From Actinomadura craniellae (lineage in GTDB: Bacteria > Actinomycetota > Actinomycetes > Streptosporangiales > Streptosporangiaceae): a stretch of DNA of 64,000 nt. The DNA lies in contig NZ_QLYX01000019.1 in assembly GCF_003289645.1 (NCBI RefSeq), positions 1 through 64,000 on the forward strand. The letters are read 5' to 3'. Positions 40,156 to 51,005 of this stretch are shown in pieces. Each line of letters opens with the position of its first letter. The stretch's first letter is position 1. The notes below the pieces were generated by a model, which was not told where the DNA came from, did no database searches, and saw nothing but the letters and a program-made list of their open reading frames with translations. Both the position numbers and the translations under genes were made by a program.

Positions 40156-41333
40156 CACCAGGTCACCGGTAGCGCGCCCACCCCGTAGACGACCGACTCG
40201 TACCTGAAGGGGATCTCCTCGACGTCGCAGGCCAGGGCGAGCCCGGGAAACCGCTCCAGCATGGCGGTGAAGGCGATCTCCATCTCCACCCGGGCCAGGG
40301 TCTGCCCGATGCACTGGTGGGCGCCGAAGCCGAAGGCGATGTGATGCCGGTCCCCCCGCCCGATGTCGAACGTGTCGGGGTCGGCGAACCGCCGCTCGTC
40401 CCGGTTGGCCGACGGGATGTTGATGATGACCGCGTCGCCGGCCGGGATGGTCACACCACCGAGCACGACCTCCTCGGTCGCCACCCGCGACAACCCCTCG
40501 TGGACAATCGACGTGTGGCGCAGCAGTTCCTCCACGGCTGGCCGGACCAGCGACGGGTCGGCCCGGAGCGCGGCGAGCTGGTCGGGGTGCCGGAGCAGCA
40601 GGAGGGTGCCCAGACCCAGCATGTTCGCCGTTGTCTCGTGACCCGCGAGGAGCAGCAGCCGGGCCATCGAGACGAGCTCGTCGTGGTCGAGCCGGCCGGT
40701 GGCGACCTGCGCCGCGGCGACCCGGCTGAGCAGGTCGTCGCCCGGGTTGCGTTCCTTCTCGGCGGTGAGCCTGTCCATGTACTCGGCCAGCGCGCCCATC
40801 GCCTCCCCCGCCCGCTCCGGGGTGACCGCCGTGGAGATGGCGTCGTGGCTGTTGACCTGGAAGAAGTCGTGGTCCTCGTACGGCACGCCGAGCAACTGGC
40901 AGATGACCAGCGAGGGCAGCGGCAGCGCGAACCGCTCGATCAGGTCGGCCGGGGGACCGTGCTCGGCCAGTTCGTCCAGCAGCCGGTCGGTGATCTGCTG
41001 GATGCCGGGCCGCATGGCGTTGACCCGGCGGACGGTGAACTCCGAGGTGAGCATCCGGCGCTGCCGGTTGTGCTCGGGGTCGTCCATCCGCAGGAAGGAC
41101 AGCATGCCGGGCGGGGTGGGCAGCGGGAGCAGCCGGGCGTAGTTCGGGTGCTGGTCGTCGGCGCTGAAGGACGGGCCGGCGAGCACCTCGCGCACGTCTT
41201 CGTAGCGCGACACCAGCCAGTGGGACGCGCCGCCGGCCAGGGTGACCCGGACGGGCGGCCCCTGCCGTAACGCCGCGTACTCGGCCGGGGGGTGAAAGGG
41301 GGTTCGCCTGGTCGGATAGGGAATGAAGTCCAT
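40155..41333 (-). CDS. Cytochrome P450
   Basis: 392 residues, the standard length for a bacterial class I P450. The I-helix oxygen motif is in LLLAGHETTANMLGLG, the ExxR region in RPAVEELLRHTSIV (with the usual ELLR), and the heme-thiolate loop in AFGFGAHQCIGQTLARVE with Cys at about 341. It belongs to the CYP105/CYP107-like actinobacterial group by appearance. The substrate is unknown, and no biosynthetic enzymes stand beside it. The ferredoxin gene follows with a four-base overlap. Confidence 0.92.
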   Translation of the reverse strand: MDFIPYPTRRTPFHPPAEYAALRQGPPVRVTLAGGASHWLVSRYEDVREVLAGPSFSADDQHPNYARLLPLPTPPGMLSFLRMDDPEHNRQRRMLTSEFTVRRVNAMRPGIQQITDRLLDELAEHGPPADLIERFALPLPSLVICQLLGVPYEDHDFFQVNSHDAISTAVTPERAGEAMGALAEYMDRLTAEKERNPGDDLLSRVAAAQVATGRLDHDELVSMARLLLLAGHETTANMLGLGTLLLLRHPDQLAALRADPSLVRPAVEELLRHTSIVHEGLSRVATEEVVLGGVTIPAGDAVIINIPSANRDERRFADPDTFDIGRGDRHHIAFGFGAHQCIGQTLARVEMEIAFTAMLERFPGLALACDVEEIPFRYESVVYGVGALPVTW

Positions 41334-41592
41334 CGCCCCGCTCCTCAGCCGTAGTGTGTCGGCAAAAGCACTTTATTTGGCGGGAGCCGAGGCGGCGAGG
41401 CAGATGAATATCTTCCCCAGGTGGTTAATCTCTGGCTCAATCGGTTATTGAGCTGGTGTTTTAGTTCCTGTAGGTGGGAGTGCATCGCGGTCGCAGGAAT
41501 GGCTGAATCGTTGGTCGAGTGCCGGTTCCGGAACCGTTTCGATGGTACGGGAAACCCGGTGGAAAGGTACTCCTCCCCACCGGGCTTTCCGG
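41334..41592. other. Non-coding stretch upstream of the P450 gene
   Basis: This gap between the P450 start and the repeat block is AT-richer than its surroundings in part (ACTTTATTTGGCGGG; GGTTAATCTCTGGCTCAATC). I see no gene with convincing codon use and no clear operator. It probably contains the P450 promoter. Confidence 0.5.
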
Positions 41593-41769
41593 TCAGGCGA
41601 TGCTGTTGCCGCCTTCATTTTGCTCGTTCGGCTCAGGCTGTGCTGGTTGGCGCCTTCACCTCGCTCGTTCGCTGCGCGGACCGCTCGTCCCTCACGGCCC
41701 ACTCCGCTCACTCCCTCGGCTCAGGCGGTGCTTGCCACCGCCTTCGCCTCGCTCGTTCGCCGCGCGGAC
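41593..41769. repeat. Three tandem-like copies of the MFS gene's 3' end
   Basis: A unit of about 40-49 bases starting TCAGGC and containing CGCCTTC and TGCTCGTTCG-like bases occurs at 41593 and 41633 and again at 41721-41769, the last being the end of the MFS gene itself, including its stop codon. The 41633 copy shares almost all of TCACCTCGCTCGTTCGCTGC with the gene. The copies lie directly downstream of the gene on its own strand. Confidence 0.7.
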
Positions 41770-43160
41770 CTGGCCCGGAGCGCGAGGAGGGCCAGCGGTA
41801 TGGCCGCGCCGACCAGGGCCGCGCCGACGCCGAACGCGAGCCGGTAGCCGCCGGTCAGCGCCGCCGCCTCGGTGGTGCCCCCGGCCAGCAGCCCGTCCGT
41901 GCGGGTGGCGGCCAGCGTGGACAGGACCGCCAGGCCGAGCGCGCCGCCCACCGTCTGGGCGGTGTTGCACAGCCCGGAGACGAGCCCGGAGTCCGCCTGG
42001 GTGGCGTCCGACATGGCGAGCGCGGTCAGCGCCGGGATCGCCAGGCCGAAGCCGCTGCCCAGCAGCAGCGTCGGCAGCAGGTCGACCAGGTAGCTGCCCG
42101 ACACCGGCAGCCGGGTCAGGTGGGCCAGCCCCAGCGCCAGCAGCGCCAGCCCGGCCAGCACCACGGCCCGCTCCCCGAACCGGGCGTTCAGCCGGGCCGA
42201 GAGCAGCAGCGTGACGGCGCCGATGACCAGTGCGGCGGGCAGCAGCGCCAGCCCGGCCTTGTTCGCGTCGTAGCCCAGTACCCGCTGCATGTAGAGGACG
42301 ACCAGGAACTGGAACGAGAACATCGCGCCCACCATCAGGATCTGCACCAGGTTGGCCCCCGAGACGTTGCGCGAGGCGAACATCCGCAGTGGCAGCAGCG
42401 GCCGGGGCGCGGTCGCCTGCCGGGCGACGAACCCGGCCAGCAGCGCCAGCGACAGCGCGCCGAAGCCCAGCGTGTGCCCCGTGCTCCGCCCGCCCGACTC
42501 GATGATCGTGTAGACGGCCAGCATCAGCCCTGCGGTGACCAGCGCCCCGCCGAGCACGTCGGCGCCGGCGCCGAGGCCGAGCCCGCGGTCGGCCGGCAGC
42601 AGGCGCAGCGCCCCGACCACGGCCGCGATCCCGATCGGCAGGTTGATGAGGAAGATCGAATGCCAGCCGAAGGACTCGGTGAGCACCCCGCCGAGCACCG
42701 AGCCGATCGAGGCTCCGGCGGCGCCGACGAAGCTGAAGGCGCCGAGCGCCCGCGCCCGCTCCCAAGGGTCGGTGAACAGCGTGACGATCATGCCCAGGCT
42801 GACCGCGGAGGCCATCGCCCCGCCGGCTCCCTGGACGAACCGGGCGGCGATCAGCAGTTCCGGCCCGGACGCCAGCCCGCACAGCAGCGAGGCCCCGGTG
42901 AACACCGCCAGCCCGGCCAGCAGCATCCGCCGGCGCCCGAGCAGGTCACCCAGCCGGCCCGCCAGCAACAGCAGCCCGCCGAACGGGATCATGTACGCGT
43001 TGACGGTCCAGGCGAGGCCGGCGGGGGAGAAGCCGAGGTCGTGCTGGATGACCGGCAGCGCGACGGAGACGATGTTGCCGTCCAGGATGATCATCAGCAT
43101 GCCGGCGCAGAGGACGGTGAGTGCCGCCCAGCGCGAGCGGCCAGGCGATAGGTCGGACAT
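41721..43160 (-). CDS. MFS drug exporter, DHA2 (EmrB/QacA) type, 14 spans
   Basis: 479 residues from ATG 43160 (GGGAGCG upstream). Motif A-like GRLGDLLGRRRMLLAGLAVF, the antiporter motif C region FVGAAGASIGSVLGGVLTE, and MLMIILDGNIVSVALPVI at the first helix identify the DHA2 family. Such pumps export drugs, dyes or the cell's own antibiotics with proton exchange. No TetR regulator is adjacent. The last bases of the gene are repeated beyond its stop codon. Confidence 0.9.
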   Translation of the reverse strand: MSDLSPGRSRWAALTVLCAGMLMIILDGNIVSVALPVIQHDLGFSPAGLAWTVNAYMIPFGGLLLLAGRLGDLLGRRRMLLAGLAVFTGASLLCGLASGPELLIAARFVQGAGGAMASAVSLGMIVTLFTDPWERARALGAFSFVGAAGASIGSVLGGVLTESFGWHSIFLINLPIGIAAVVGALRLLPADRGLGLGAGADVLGGALVTAGLMLAVYTIIESGGRSTGHTLGFGALSLALLAGFVARQATAPRPLLPLRMFASRNVSGANLVQILMVGAMFSFQFLVVLYMQRVLGYDANKAGLALLPAALVIGAVTLLLSARLNARFGERAVVLAGLALLALGLAHLTRLPVSGSYLVDLLPTLLLGSGFGLAIPALTALAMSDATQADSGLVSGLCNTAQTVGGALGLAVLSTLAATRTDGLLAGGTTEAAALTGGYRLAFGVGAALVGAAIPLALLALRARSARRTSEAKAVASTA

Positions 43161-43342
43161 GGTCGCTCCCGAAATCCATGGTGCACGATTTGTTACGGGA
43201 GCCATGATTTGTTCCTGAGCAGGTCGAGCGGAAGAAGGCACTTTTCTGTCTCAGCGGAACATCCGTGTGACGGTCCAGCTCAACCGGGTCGAGCCCGTAA
43301 AAAGACCGGGTGTGCGGGCATCCCGGAGCATAGGTTGAGGGA

Positions 43343-43858
43343 ATGCGCATCGTGCTGGTCGAGGGCGACATCACCGAGGAGCGGGTGGACGCCGTGGTGA
43401 ACGCGGCCAACTCGTCGCTGCTGGGCGGCGGCGGGGTGGACGGGGCCATCCACCGGCGCGGCGGCCCGGAGATCCTCGACGAGTGCCGGCGGCTGCGCGC
43501 CTCCCACTACGGCGGCGGGCTGCCGACGGGCAAGGCGGTGGCGACCACGGCCGGTCTGCTGCCCGCCCGCTGGGTGATCCACACGGTCGGCCCGGTGTAT
43601 TCGGAGTTCGAAGACCGCTCGGAACTGCTGGCCTCCTGCTACCGCGAGTCGCTGCGGGTGGCCGACGACCTCGGCGCGCGCACGGTGTCCTTCCCCGCGG
43701 TGTCCGCCGGGATCTACGGCTGGCCGCTGGACGACGCGGCGCGCATCGCCGTCCGCACGGTGGCGGCGACGCAGACACAGGTCGCCGCGGTCAGGTTCGT
43801 CCTGTTCTCCCCGGACGTCTACACGGCCTTCGATCAGGCCCTGGCCACCGTCCGCTGA
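43343..43858 (+). CDS. Macro-domain protein (O-acetyl-ADP-ribose deacetylase type)
   Basis: 171 residues forming one macro domain. The ligand-binding segments are [50 protein letters not shown] and the late [15 protein letters not shown]. MacroD-type enzymes remove ADP-ribose from proteins or hydrolyse O-acetyl-ADP-ribose. The residues used by YmdB (Asn and Asp in NAAN...GVDGAIH) are present. TAGGTT lies six bases before ATG 43343, so the transcript may be leaderless. Confidence 0.93.
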   Translation: MRIVLVEGDITEERVDAVVNAANSSLLGGGGVDGAIHRRGGPEILDECRRLRASHYGGGLPTGKAVATTAGLLPARWVIHTVGPVYSEFEDRSELLASCYRESLRVADDLGARTVSFPAVSAGIYGWPLDDAARIAVRTVAATQTQVAAVRFVLFSPDVYTAFDQALATVR

Positions 43859-43940
43859 CCCTCCCCGTGGAGGCGCCCCGGATGCTGAAGGATCAGCTGG
43901 TGGGAGCGCTCAGCAGGGCGGATGCGGGAGGATTCGTCCC

Positions 43941-44723
43941 GTGGCCCGAGTGCGCAGACCCGAGGGGGAGATCACCCGCGGTACCACGGCGCCGAACCGG
44001 CTGCGCCGGGTCGACCGCTGGATCGCCGACGTGCACGGGCACCGGCTGCGCTCCGCCGCCCGCCCGCTGGTGGTCGATCTCGGTTACGGCGCCTCCCCGA
44101 TCACCACCGTCGAGCTGCACACCCGGCTGCGCGCCGTCCACTCCGGCATCGAGGTCGTGGGGCTGGAGATCGACCCGGCCCGGGTCGCCGCCGCCCGCGC
44201 CGCGGCCCGGCCGGGGCTGTCGTTCGCGCCGGGCGGGTTCGAGCTCCCGGTGGACCGGGCGCCGGTGCTGGTGCGGGCGTTCAACGTGCTGCGGCAGTAC
44301 GACGAGGCGGCGGCCTGGCGGGCCTGGGCGGGCCTGTGCGGCCGGCTGGCGCCCGACGGGGCGCTGGTCGAGGGCACCTGCGACGAGATCGGCCGCCGGG
44401 CCTGCTGGGTGACGCTCGGCCCCGAGGGGCCGCGGACGATCACCTTCGCCGCCCACCTCGCCTCGCTGGCGCGCCCCTCGGACCTGGCGGAGCGGCTGCC
44501 CAAGACGCTGATCCACCGGAACGTGCCCGGGGAGCGGGTGCACGCGCTGCTGGCCGCCCTCGACCGCTGCTGGGCGACCGCCGCCCCGCACTCGGTCTTC
44601 GGCGCCCGCGCCCGCTGGATCGAGACGGTGGCCCTCCTGGCGGCCGACCACCCCGTCCGGACCCCCCGCCGCAGGCGCCGCCTGGGCGAGCTCACCCTGC
44701 CCTGGTCCGCGGTCGCCCCGTAA
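43941..44723 (+). CDS. Class I SAM-dependent methyltransferase-like protein
   Basis: 260 residues from GTG 43941. The SAM-binding motif I reads PLVVDLGYGASPITT (about 43-57), and motif II VVGLEIDPARVAAARA ends its second strand with Glu/Asp. The substrate is unknown. A clustering with the macro-domain gene 82 bases upstream on the same strand suggests co-transcription. The C-terminus is basic (RTPRRRRRLGELTLP). Confidence 0.82.
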   Translation: MARVRRPEGEITRGTTAPNRLRRVDRWIADVHGHRLRSAARPLVVDLGYGASPITTVELHTRLRAVHSGIEVVGLEIDPARVAAARAAARPGLSFAPGGFELPVDRAPVLVRAFNVLRQYDEAAAWRAWAGLCGRLAPDGALVEGTCDEIGRRACWVTLGPEGPRTITFAAHLASLARPSDLAERLPKTLIHRNVPGERVHALLAALDRCWATAAPHSVFGARARWIETVALLAADHPVRTPRRRRRLGELTLPWSAVAP

Positions 44724-44743
44724 AGCGCCCGCCCCGGCCGGTG

Positions 44744-44768
44744 GAGCCGCCGCTCAGCGGGGCGGCTC
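44744..44768. terminator. Hairpin between methyltransferase and SDR genes
   Basis: GAGCCGCC (44744-44751) pairs perfectly with GGCGGCTC (44761-44768), followed on the plus strand by TTTG. It overlaps the last codons of the convergent SDR gene and probably ends the methyltransferase transcript. Confidence 0.6.
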
Positions 44769-45527
44769 TTTGTGGATCTTGTAGGGGGCCGCCTGCACCC
44801 GGGGCTGGACGTCGATCCGGTCGATGTTCACGTGCGGCGGCCGGGTGACCGCCCAGGCGACGCAGTCGGCGACGTCCTCGGCGACCAGCGGCTCGGGCAC
44901 CCCCGCGTAGACCGCCTCGGCCCGCGCCGCGTCGCCGTGGAACCGCACCAGCGAGAACTCCTCGGTCTTCACCAGCCCGGGCGCGACCTCGGTGATCCGC
45001 ACCGGCCGGTCGACCAGTTCCAGGCGCATCACCTCGTTGACCGCCGCGGCGGCGTGCTTGGCCGCGTTGTATCCCGCGCCGCCCTCGTACGGGACGTGGG
45101 CCGCCAGCGACGTGATGTTGACCACATGGCCGGCCCCGCTTTCGACCAGCCGGGGCAGCAGGGCCTTGGTGACCCGGAGCAGGCCGAGCACGTTGGTGTC
45201 GTACATCGCCTGCCACTCGGCGGGGTCCGCCTCCGCCACCGGATCCAGACCGAACGCGCCGCCCGCGTTGTTGACCAGCACGTGGCAGCCGCCGACCGCC
45301 GCGGCCATCTCGTCCACCGACTTCTGGGAGGTCACGTCGAGGGGGACGACGGCCACGCCGTTGCGCCGGCCGGCCGGATCGGACCGTTCGATCTCCGCCG
45401 CCAGCGCGTCCAGCCGGTCCCTGCGGCGGGCCGCCAGCACCACGTTGAACCCCTCGGCGGCCAACCGGCGGGCCGTTGCCGCGCCGATGCCGCTGCTCGC
45501 TCCTGTGACCAACGCCGTCTTACGCAC
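44754..45527 (-). CDS. Short-chain dehydrogenase/reductase (NADP-type)
   Basis: 257 residues from GTG 45527; ATG 45569 and ATG 45602 are further in-frame possibilities. Classical SDR motifs are all present: TGASSGIG (nucleotide binding), NNAGG, catalytic Ser in NITSLAAH, and YNAAK (YxxxK). The Arg pair in [13 protein letters not shown] favours NADP. It resembles YdfG-like serine/3-hydroxy acid dehydrogenases; the substrate is unknown. It is divergent from mshA, with 116 bases between. Confidence 0.9.
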   Translation of the reverse strand: MRKTALVTGASSGIGAATARRLAAEGFNVVLAARRRDRLDALAAEIERSDPAGRRNGVAVVPLDVTSQKSVDEMAAAVGGCHVLVNNAGGAFGLDPVAEADPAEWQAMYDTNVLGLLRVTKALLPRLVESGAGHVVNITSLAAHVPYEGGAGYNAAKHAAAAVNEVMRLELVDRPVRITEVAPGLVKTEEFSLVRFHGDAARAEAVYAGVPEPLVAEDVADCVAWAVTRPPHVNIDRIDVQPRVQAAPYKIHKEPPR

Positions 45528-45643
45528 CCCTCCATTCTCACAGGTACCTTCTGCAGGGATGTCCCACATGTACTCGTGTGGTCGGAGATGTCGGGGGAAC
45601 ACGTCGCTCGACCCATAGGTTGCCTTTACCGGAGGTGGTGCCT

Positions 45644-46903
45644 GTGCCGCGCCAAATCAGGCGGGTCGCCACGATCAGCGTTCACACGTCGCCACTCGAC
45701 CAGCCGGGAACCGGCGACGCGGGCGGCATGAACGTCTACATCGTCGAGGTCGCCCGGCGGCTCGCCGCCCGCGGGATCGAGGTGGACGTCTTCACCCGGG
45801 CCACCTCCGCGAACCAGCCCCCGGTGGCCGAACTCGTCCCCGGCGTCCAGGTGCGGCACGTGCAGGCCGGCCCGTTCGAGGACCTCGACAAGACGGACCT
45901 GCCGGCCGAACTGTGCGGGTTCACCTCCGCCGTGCTGCGCGCCGAGGCCGCGCACGACCCCGGGTACTACGACCTGCTGCACACCCACTACTGGCTGTCC
46001 GGCCAGGCCGGGCTGTCGGTCAAGCGGCGCTGGGGCGTCCCCCTGGTGCACTCGATGCACACCATGGCCAAGGTGAAGAACGCCGCGCTGGCCGCGGGCG
46101 ACAGCCCGGAGCCGGCCGGCCGGGTGCTGGGCGAGCAGCAGGTCGTGGAGGCGGCCGACCGGCTGGTGGCCAACACCGCCGAGGAGGCCCGGCAGCTGTC
46201 CGACCTGTACGGCGCCGACCCGCGCCGGGTGGCCACGGTCAACCCCGGGGTCGACCTCTCGACGTTCCGGCCGGCCGGCACCGCCGAGGTGCGGCGCCGG
46301 CTGCGGCTGCCCGGCGACGCGTACGTGCTGCTGTTCGTCGGCCGGATCCAGCCGCTCAAGGCGCCCGACGTGCTGCTGCGCGCCGCCGCCCGGATGCTCG
46401 CCGACCATCCGGAGCTGCGATCACGGCTGGTCGTCGCGGTGGTCGGCGGCCCCAGCGGCGCCGCCCGCTCCCGGCCCGAGGAACTGCAGAAGCTCGCCAC
46501 CACGCTGGGCGTCGCCGACGTCGTCCGGTTCGAGCCGCCGGCCCCGCAGGCCGCGCTCGCCGACTGGTACCGCGCCGCCGACGTGACCGTGGTCCCCTCC
46601 TACAGCGAGTCGTTCGGCCTGGTCGCGGTGGAGTCCCAGGCCTGCGGCACGCCGGTGGTGGCCGCCGCGGTGGGCGGGCTGCGCACCGCCGTCGACCACG
46701 GCGGCTCGGGAATCCTGATCCCCGGTCACGATCCGGCCGACTACGCCGCCGTGCTGTACGACCTGGCGGCCCGTCCCGGGCTGCGCGACCGGCTCGCCCG
46801 CGGCGCGGTGCGCCATGCCCGCGCGTTCGGCTGGGACACGACCGTCGACCGCCTGCTCGGGGTGTATACCGAAGCGATGGAGCGAATCGAGATCCCCGCA
46901 TGA
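45644..46903 (+). CDS. mshA: D-inositol-3-phosphate glycosyltransferase (mycothiol synthesis)
   Basis: 419 residues from GTG 45644, with GGAGGTGG upstream. MshA features are [20 protein letters not shown] at the UDP-GlcNAc/inositol phosphate site, [19 protein letters not shown], the [18 protein letters not shown] turn of the GT-B fold and the EX7E region [20 protein letters not shown]. It catalyses the first step of mycothiol synthesis, transfer of GlcNAc to 1L-inositol 1-phosphate. The following ybjN and gpmA genes form a conserved actinobacterial neighbourhood. Confidence 0.95.
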   Translation: MPRQIRRVATISVHTSPLDQPGTGDAGGMNVYIVEVARRLAARGIEVDVFTRATSANQPPVAELVPGVQVRHVQAGPFEDLDKTDLPAELCGFTSAVLRAEAAHDPGYYDLLHTHYWLSGQAGLSVKRRWGVPLVHSMHTMAKVKNAALAAGDSPEPAGRVLGEQQVVEAADRLVANTAEEARQLSDLYGADPRRVATVNPGVDLSTFRPAGTAEVRRRLRLPGDAYVLLFVGRIQPLKAPDVLLRAAARMLADHPELRSRLVVAVVGGPSGAARSRPEELQKLATTLGVADVVRFEPPAPQAALADWYRAADVTVVPSYSESFGLVAVESQACGTPVVAAAVGGLRTAVDHGGSGILIPGHDPADYAAVLYDLAARPGLRDRLARGAVRHARAFGWDTTVDRLLGVYTEAMERIEIPA

Positions 46904-47391
46904 GCGGGCCCGAACAGGTCATCCGGGAGACCCTGGACGAGGCGGAGCTGGAGTACGAGTGCCCGCGCCCCGGGGCGTTCTTCGTCAAGCTGCCCGGCAA
47001 GCACAAGCTCGCCACGATGACCTGGCTGATCGTGGGCGACCACAGCCTGCACGTGGAGGCGTTCTTCTGCCGGCAGCCGGACGAGAACCACGCGGACTTC
47101 TACCGGTTCCTGCTGGAGAAGAACGGCCGGATGTACGGCGTGGCCTTCACCCTCGACCCCACCGGCGACGTCTACCTCGTCGGCCGGGTGGCGCTGGGCT
47201 CGATCACCCCCGACGAGGTGGACCGGCTGCTGGGCTGCGTGCTGACCTACTCCGACGAGAACTTCGACCGGGCGCTGGAACTGGGGTTCAAGACGTCCAT
47301 CCAGCGCGAGTGGGAATGGCGGGTCAAGCGCGGCGAGAGCCTGGCCAACCTGCAAGCGTTCGCCTCCTTCGCGGATCCCGACCGCCGCTGA
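46900..47391 (+). CDS. YbjN-domain protein
   Basis: 163 residues, overlapping the mshA stop by ATGA. The YbjN pattern is clear: [59 protein letters not shown] and [20 protein letters not shown]. The fold is that of type III secretion chaperones. YbjN domains are of unknown biochemical role, but the mshA-ybjN-gpmA order is widely conserved in actinobacteria. Confidence 0.88.
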   Translation: MSGPEQVIRETLDEAELEYECPRPGAFFVKLPGKHKLATMTWLIVGDHSLHVEAFFCRQPDENHADFYRFLLEKNGRMYGVAFTLDPTGDVYLVGRVALGSITPDEVDRLLGCVLTYSDENFDRALELGFKTSIQREWEWRVKRGESLANLQAFASFADPDRR

Positions 47392-47425
47392 ACCCGGCCG
47401 CCCCGGCCGGGTTAAGCTCGTGCGC

Positions 47426-48202
47426 ATGGCGACCCTGGTTTTGCTGCGGCATGGCGAAAGCGTGTGGAACGCGGAGGGCCTGTTCACCGGGTGGGTGGAC
47501 GTCGATCTCTCCGGCAAGGGCGAGAGCGAGGCGGCGAAGGGCGGCGAACTGCTGCTGGACGCCGACATCACGCCCGACGTCGTGCACACCTCCCTGCTCA
47601 AGCGGGCGATCCGCACGGCCAACATCGCGCTGGAGGAGGCCGACCTGCTGTGGCTTCCGGTGCGCCGGTCATGGCGGCTGAACGAGCGGCACTACGGCGC
47701 GCTGCAGGGCAAGAACAAGGCCCAGACGCGCGAGAAGTTCGGCGAGGAGCAGTTCAAGGTCTGGCGCCGCTCCTATGACATCCCGCCGCCGCCCATCGCC
47801 GACGACGACTCGCTGTCGCAGGTGAACGAGCTGCGTTACGCCGGCCTGCCGTCCGAGCTGATCCCGCGCACCGAGTGCCTGGCCGACGTGGTCGACCGGA
47901 TGCTGCCCTACTGGTACGACTCGATCGTCCCCGACCTGGCCGCCGACCGCACCGTGCTGATCGTCGCCCACGGCAACTCGCTCCGTGCCCTGGTCAAGCA
48001 CCTCGACGACATCTCCGACGAGGCGATCGCCGAGCTCAACATCCCCACCGGCATCCCGCTGGTCTACGAGCTCGACGACGACTTCGCCCCGCTCAAGCGC
48101 GGCGGCGAGTACCTCGACCCCAAGGCCGCCAAGGCCGCCATCGAGGCCGTCAAGAACCAGGGTGCCGCCAAAAACCAGGGCGCCGGCAAGAAGAGGAAGT
48201 AG
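47426..48202 (+). CDS. gpmA: 2,3-bisphosphoglycerate-dependent phosphoglycerate mutase
   Basis: 258 residues. The phosphohistidine loop is [12 protein letters not shown] (His10), and [20 protein letters not shown] and [18 protein letters not shown] supply the other active-site residues. It interconverts 3- and 2-phosphoglycerate in glycolysis. The C-terminus carries a short extension with a duplicated NQGA ([16 protein letters not shown]) not needed for the fold. TAAGCT seven bases before ATG 47426 suggests a leaderless mRNA. Confidence 0.95.
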   Translation: MATLVLLRHGESVWNAEGLFTGWVDVDLSGKGESEAAKGGELLLDADITPDVVHTSLLKRAIRTANIALEEADLLWLPVRRSWRLNERHYGALQGKNKAQTREKFGEEQFKVWRRSYDIPPPPIADDDSLSQVNELRYAGLPSELIPRTECLADVVDRMLPYWYDSIVPDLAADRTVLIVAHGNSLRALVKHLDDISDEAIAELNIPTGIPLVYELDDDFAPLKRGGEYLDPKAAKAAIEAVKNQGAAKNQGAGKKRK

Positions 48203-48210
48203 CCGACGAA

Positions 48211-48242
48211 AGCGGGGGCCGGGCGTGCGCCCGGCCCCCGCT
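48211..48242. terminator. 14-base-pair hairpin between gpmA and phoU
   Basis: AGCGGGGGCCGGGC (48211-48224) and its perfect complement (48229-48242) with a four-base loop lie eight bases after the gpmA stop and 15 bases before the end of the convergent phoU gene. It serves as terminator for gpmA and probably for phoU. Confidence 0.85.
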
Positions 48243-48256
48243 CCGATCCTGGCTTC

Positions 48257-48913
48257 CTAGTCCTGGATCTCCTCGGCACGCTGCCCGGTGACCAGGTACA
48301 CCACGTTCTCCGCCACGTGGACGGCGTGGTCGGCGAAGCGCTCGAAGTAGCGGCCGGCCAGCGAGATGTCCACGGCGGGTTCGACGCCGTACTTCCACTT
48401 GGGCGACAGCATGCGGTCGAACAGCTTGCGGTGCAGCCGGTCCATCGCGTCGTCGTCGGCGTCGAGCTCCAGGCCCATGTCGACGTCGCGGGAGGCCACC
48501 ACGCTGCCCGCCTTGGCGATCATCCGCTCGGCGATCTGGCCCATCTCCAGGACCAGGGCCTGCAGCTCGGGCGGGACGGCCGATTCGGGATGCCGGCGCC
48601 GGGCCGTCTTGGCCAGGTGCACGGCGAGGTCGCCCATCCGCTCCAGGTCGCCGCTCATCCGCAGCGAAGTGATCAGCATGCGGAGGTCGCCGGCGACCGG
48701 CTGCTGCCGGGCCATGAGGTCGAAGACGGTCTCCTCGATCTCGGCGTCGATCTTGTTGACGTGCTCGTCCCCGCTGATGACCTCTTCGGCGAGGCGGAGA
48801 TCGGCATCGAGGAGGGCGGTGACGGCCCGGGCCATGGCGGACCGAACAAGCCGGGTCATCTCGACGAGCTTGTCCGAAATACCGTCAAGTTCCTCGTGGT
48901 AGGCGTCGCGCAA
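48257..48913 (-). CDS. phoU: Phosphate signalling regulator PhoU
   Basis: 218 residues from TTG 48913, chosen because MRDAYHEELDGI is the conserved PhoU start in actinobacteria and AAGGA lies at the right distance. The two three-helix bundles show the metal-binding repeats (DEHVNKIDAEIEETVFDLMA, RMSGDLERMGDLAVHLAKTA, RYFERFADHAVHVAENV). PhoU links the Pst transporter to the SenX3/PhoR kinase and lowers Pho-regulon output when phosphate is ample. It is divergent from senX3 across Pho-box-like repeats. Confidence 0.93.
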   Translation of the reverse strand: MRDAYHEELDGISDKLVEMTRLVRSAMARAVTALLDADLRLAEEVISGDEHVNKIDAEIEETVFDLMARQQPVAGDLRMLITSLRMSGDLERMGDLAVHLAKTARRRHPESAVPPELQALVLEMGQIAERMIAKAGSVVASRDVDMGLELDADDDAMDRLHRKLFDRMLSPKWKYGVEPAVDISLAGRYFERFADHAVHVAENVVYLVTGQRAEEIQD

Positions 48914-48974
48914 TGGGAGTCCTTCGTTCGCGGCCGGGTGCAACCCGCAGATGTCCAGTGCAGAGTGTGCCGGA

Positions 48975-49018
48975 CAGTTGTGAACCGACCCGGATAAGGA
49001 GGTGAACTTTGGACGAAC
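48975..49018. promoter_or_regulatory. Pho-box-like 11-base direct repeats between phoU and senX3
   Basis: On the minus strand four consecutive 11-base units start at 49018, 49007, 48996 and 48985: GTTCGTCCAAA, GTTCACCTCCT, TATCCGGGTCG and GTTCACAACTG. Three begin GTTC, matching the GTTCACC core of the direct repeats bound by actinobacterial PhoP/RegX3. The third is degenerate but keeps the phase. Autoregulation of phoU and senX3-regX3 is the natural inference. Confidence 0.65.
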
Positions 49019-49080
49019 GTGCCAGCTTCTCATGCCGCCTTGGTGCAGTGGCACGCTGACCTCCGCTTACGATCCGTGGT

Positions 49081-50279
<1,199 letters not shown>

Positions 50280-50283
<4 letters not shown>

Positions 50284-50960
50284 CCCGCGTGCTCGTCGTG
50301 GAAGACGAGGAGTCGTTCAGCGACGCACTGTCGTACAACCTGCGCAAGGAAGGGTTCGAGGTCGCGGTCGCGGCCACCGGCCCCGACGCGCTGGAGATCT
50401 TCGAGCGGAACGGCGCCGACCTGGTGCTGCTCGACCTGATGCTGCCCGGCCTGCCCGGTACCGAGGTCTGCCGCGAACTGCGGGCCAAGTCCAACGTGCC
50501 GGTGATCATGCTGACCGCCAAGGACAGCGAGGTGGACAAGGTCGTCGGGCTGGAGCTCGGCGCCGACGACTACGTCACCAAGCCGTTCTCCACCCGCGAG
50601 CTGATCGCCCGGATCCGGGCGGTGCTGCGCCGCCAGGGCGAGACCGAGGAACTGGCCCCCGCCATCCTGGAGGCCGGCCCCGTCCGGATGGACGTGGAAC
50701 GTCACGTGGTCAGCGTGAGCGGCTCGTCGGTCCAGCTTCCGCTCAAGGAGTTCGAGCTGCTGGAGGTGTTGCTGCGCAACGCCGGCCGGGTGCTGACCCG
50801 GATGCAGCTCATCGACCGGGTCTGGGGCGCCGACTACGTGGGCGACACCAAGACCCTCGACGTCCACATCAAGCGCCTGCGGGCCAAGATCGAGCCCGCG
50901 CCGTCCGCGCCCCGCTACATCGTCACCGTCCGCGGCCTGGGCTACAAGTTCGAGCCCTGA
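50280..50960 (+). CDS. regX3: Phosphate response regulator RegX3 (PhoP)
   Basis: 226 residues of the OmpR/PhoB class. The receiver domain has the acidic pair in VVEDEESF, phosphoacceptor Asp52 (LVLLDLMLPG), Thr and Lys in MLTAKDS and YVTKPFST. The winged helix (LPLKEFELLEVLLRNAGRVL then TLDVHIKRLRAKIE) binds Pho boxes. It activates genes for phosphate uptake when phosphate is scarce. GTG 50280 overlaps the senX3 stop. A strong hairpin (50969-50994) follows. Confidence 0.95.
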
Positions 50961-50968
50961 TCGCCTGA

Positions 50969-50994
50969 GCCGGGGCGGCACCCGCCGCCCCGGC
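50969..50994. terminator. Terminator after regX3
   Basis: GCCGGGGCGGC (50969-50979) and its perfect complement (50984-50994) form an 11-base stem with a four-base loop nine bases after the regX3 stop. The convergent lipoprotein gene ends at 51006, so the element probably serves both directions. Confidence 0.8.
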
Positions 50995-51005
50995 CGCGCA
51001 TCGCG

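Noticed and set aside
41593-41769. CRISPR-like short repeats with CTCGCTCGTTCG
   Set aside because: Only three copies, unequal spacing, no spacers of constant length, and one copy is the coding end of the MFS gene. No cas genes are present.
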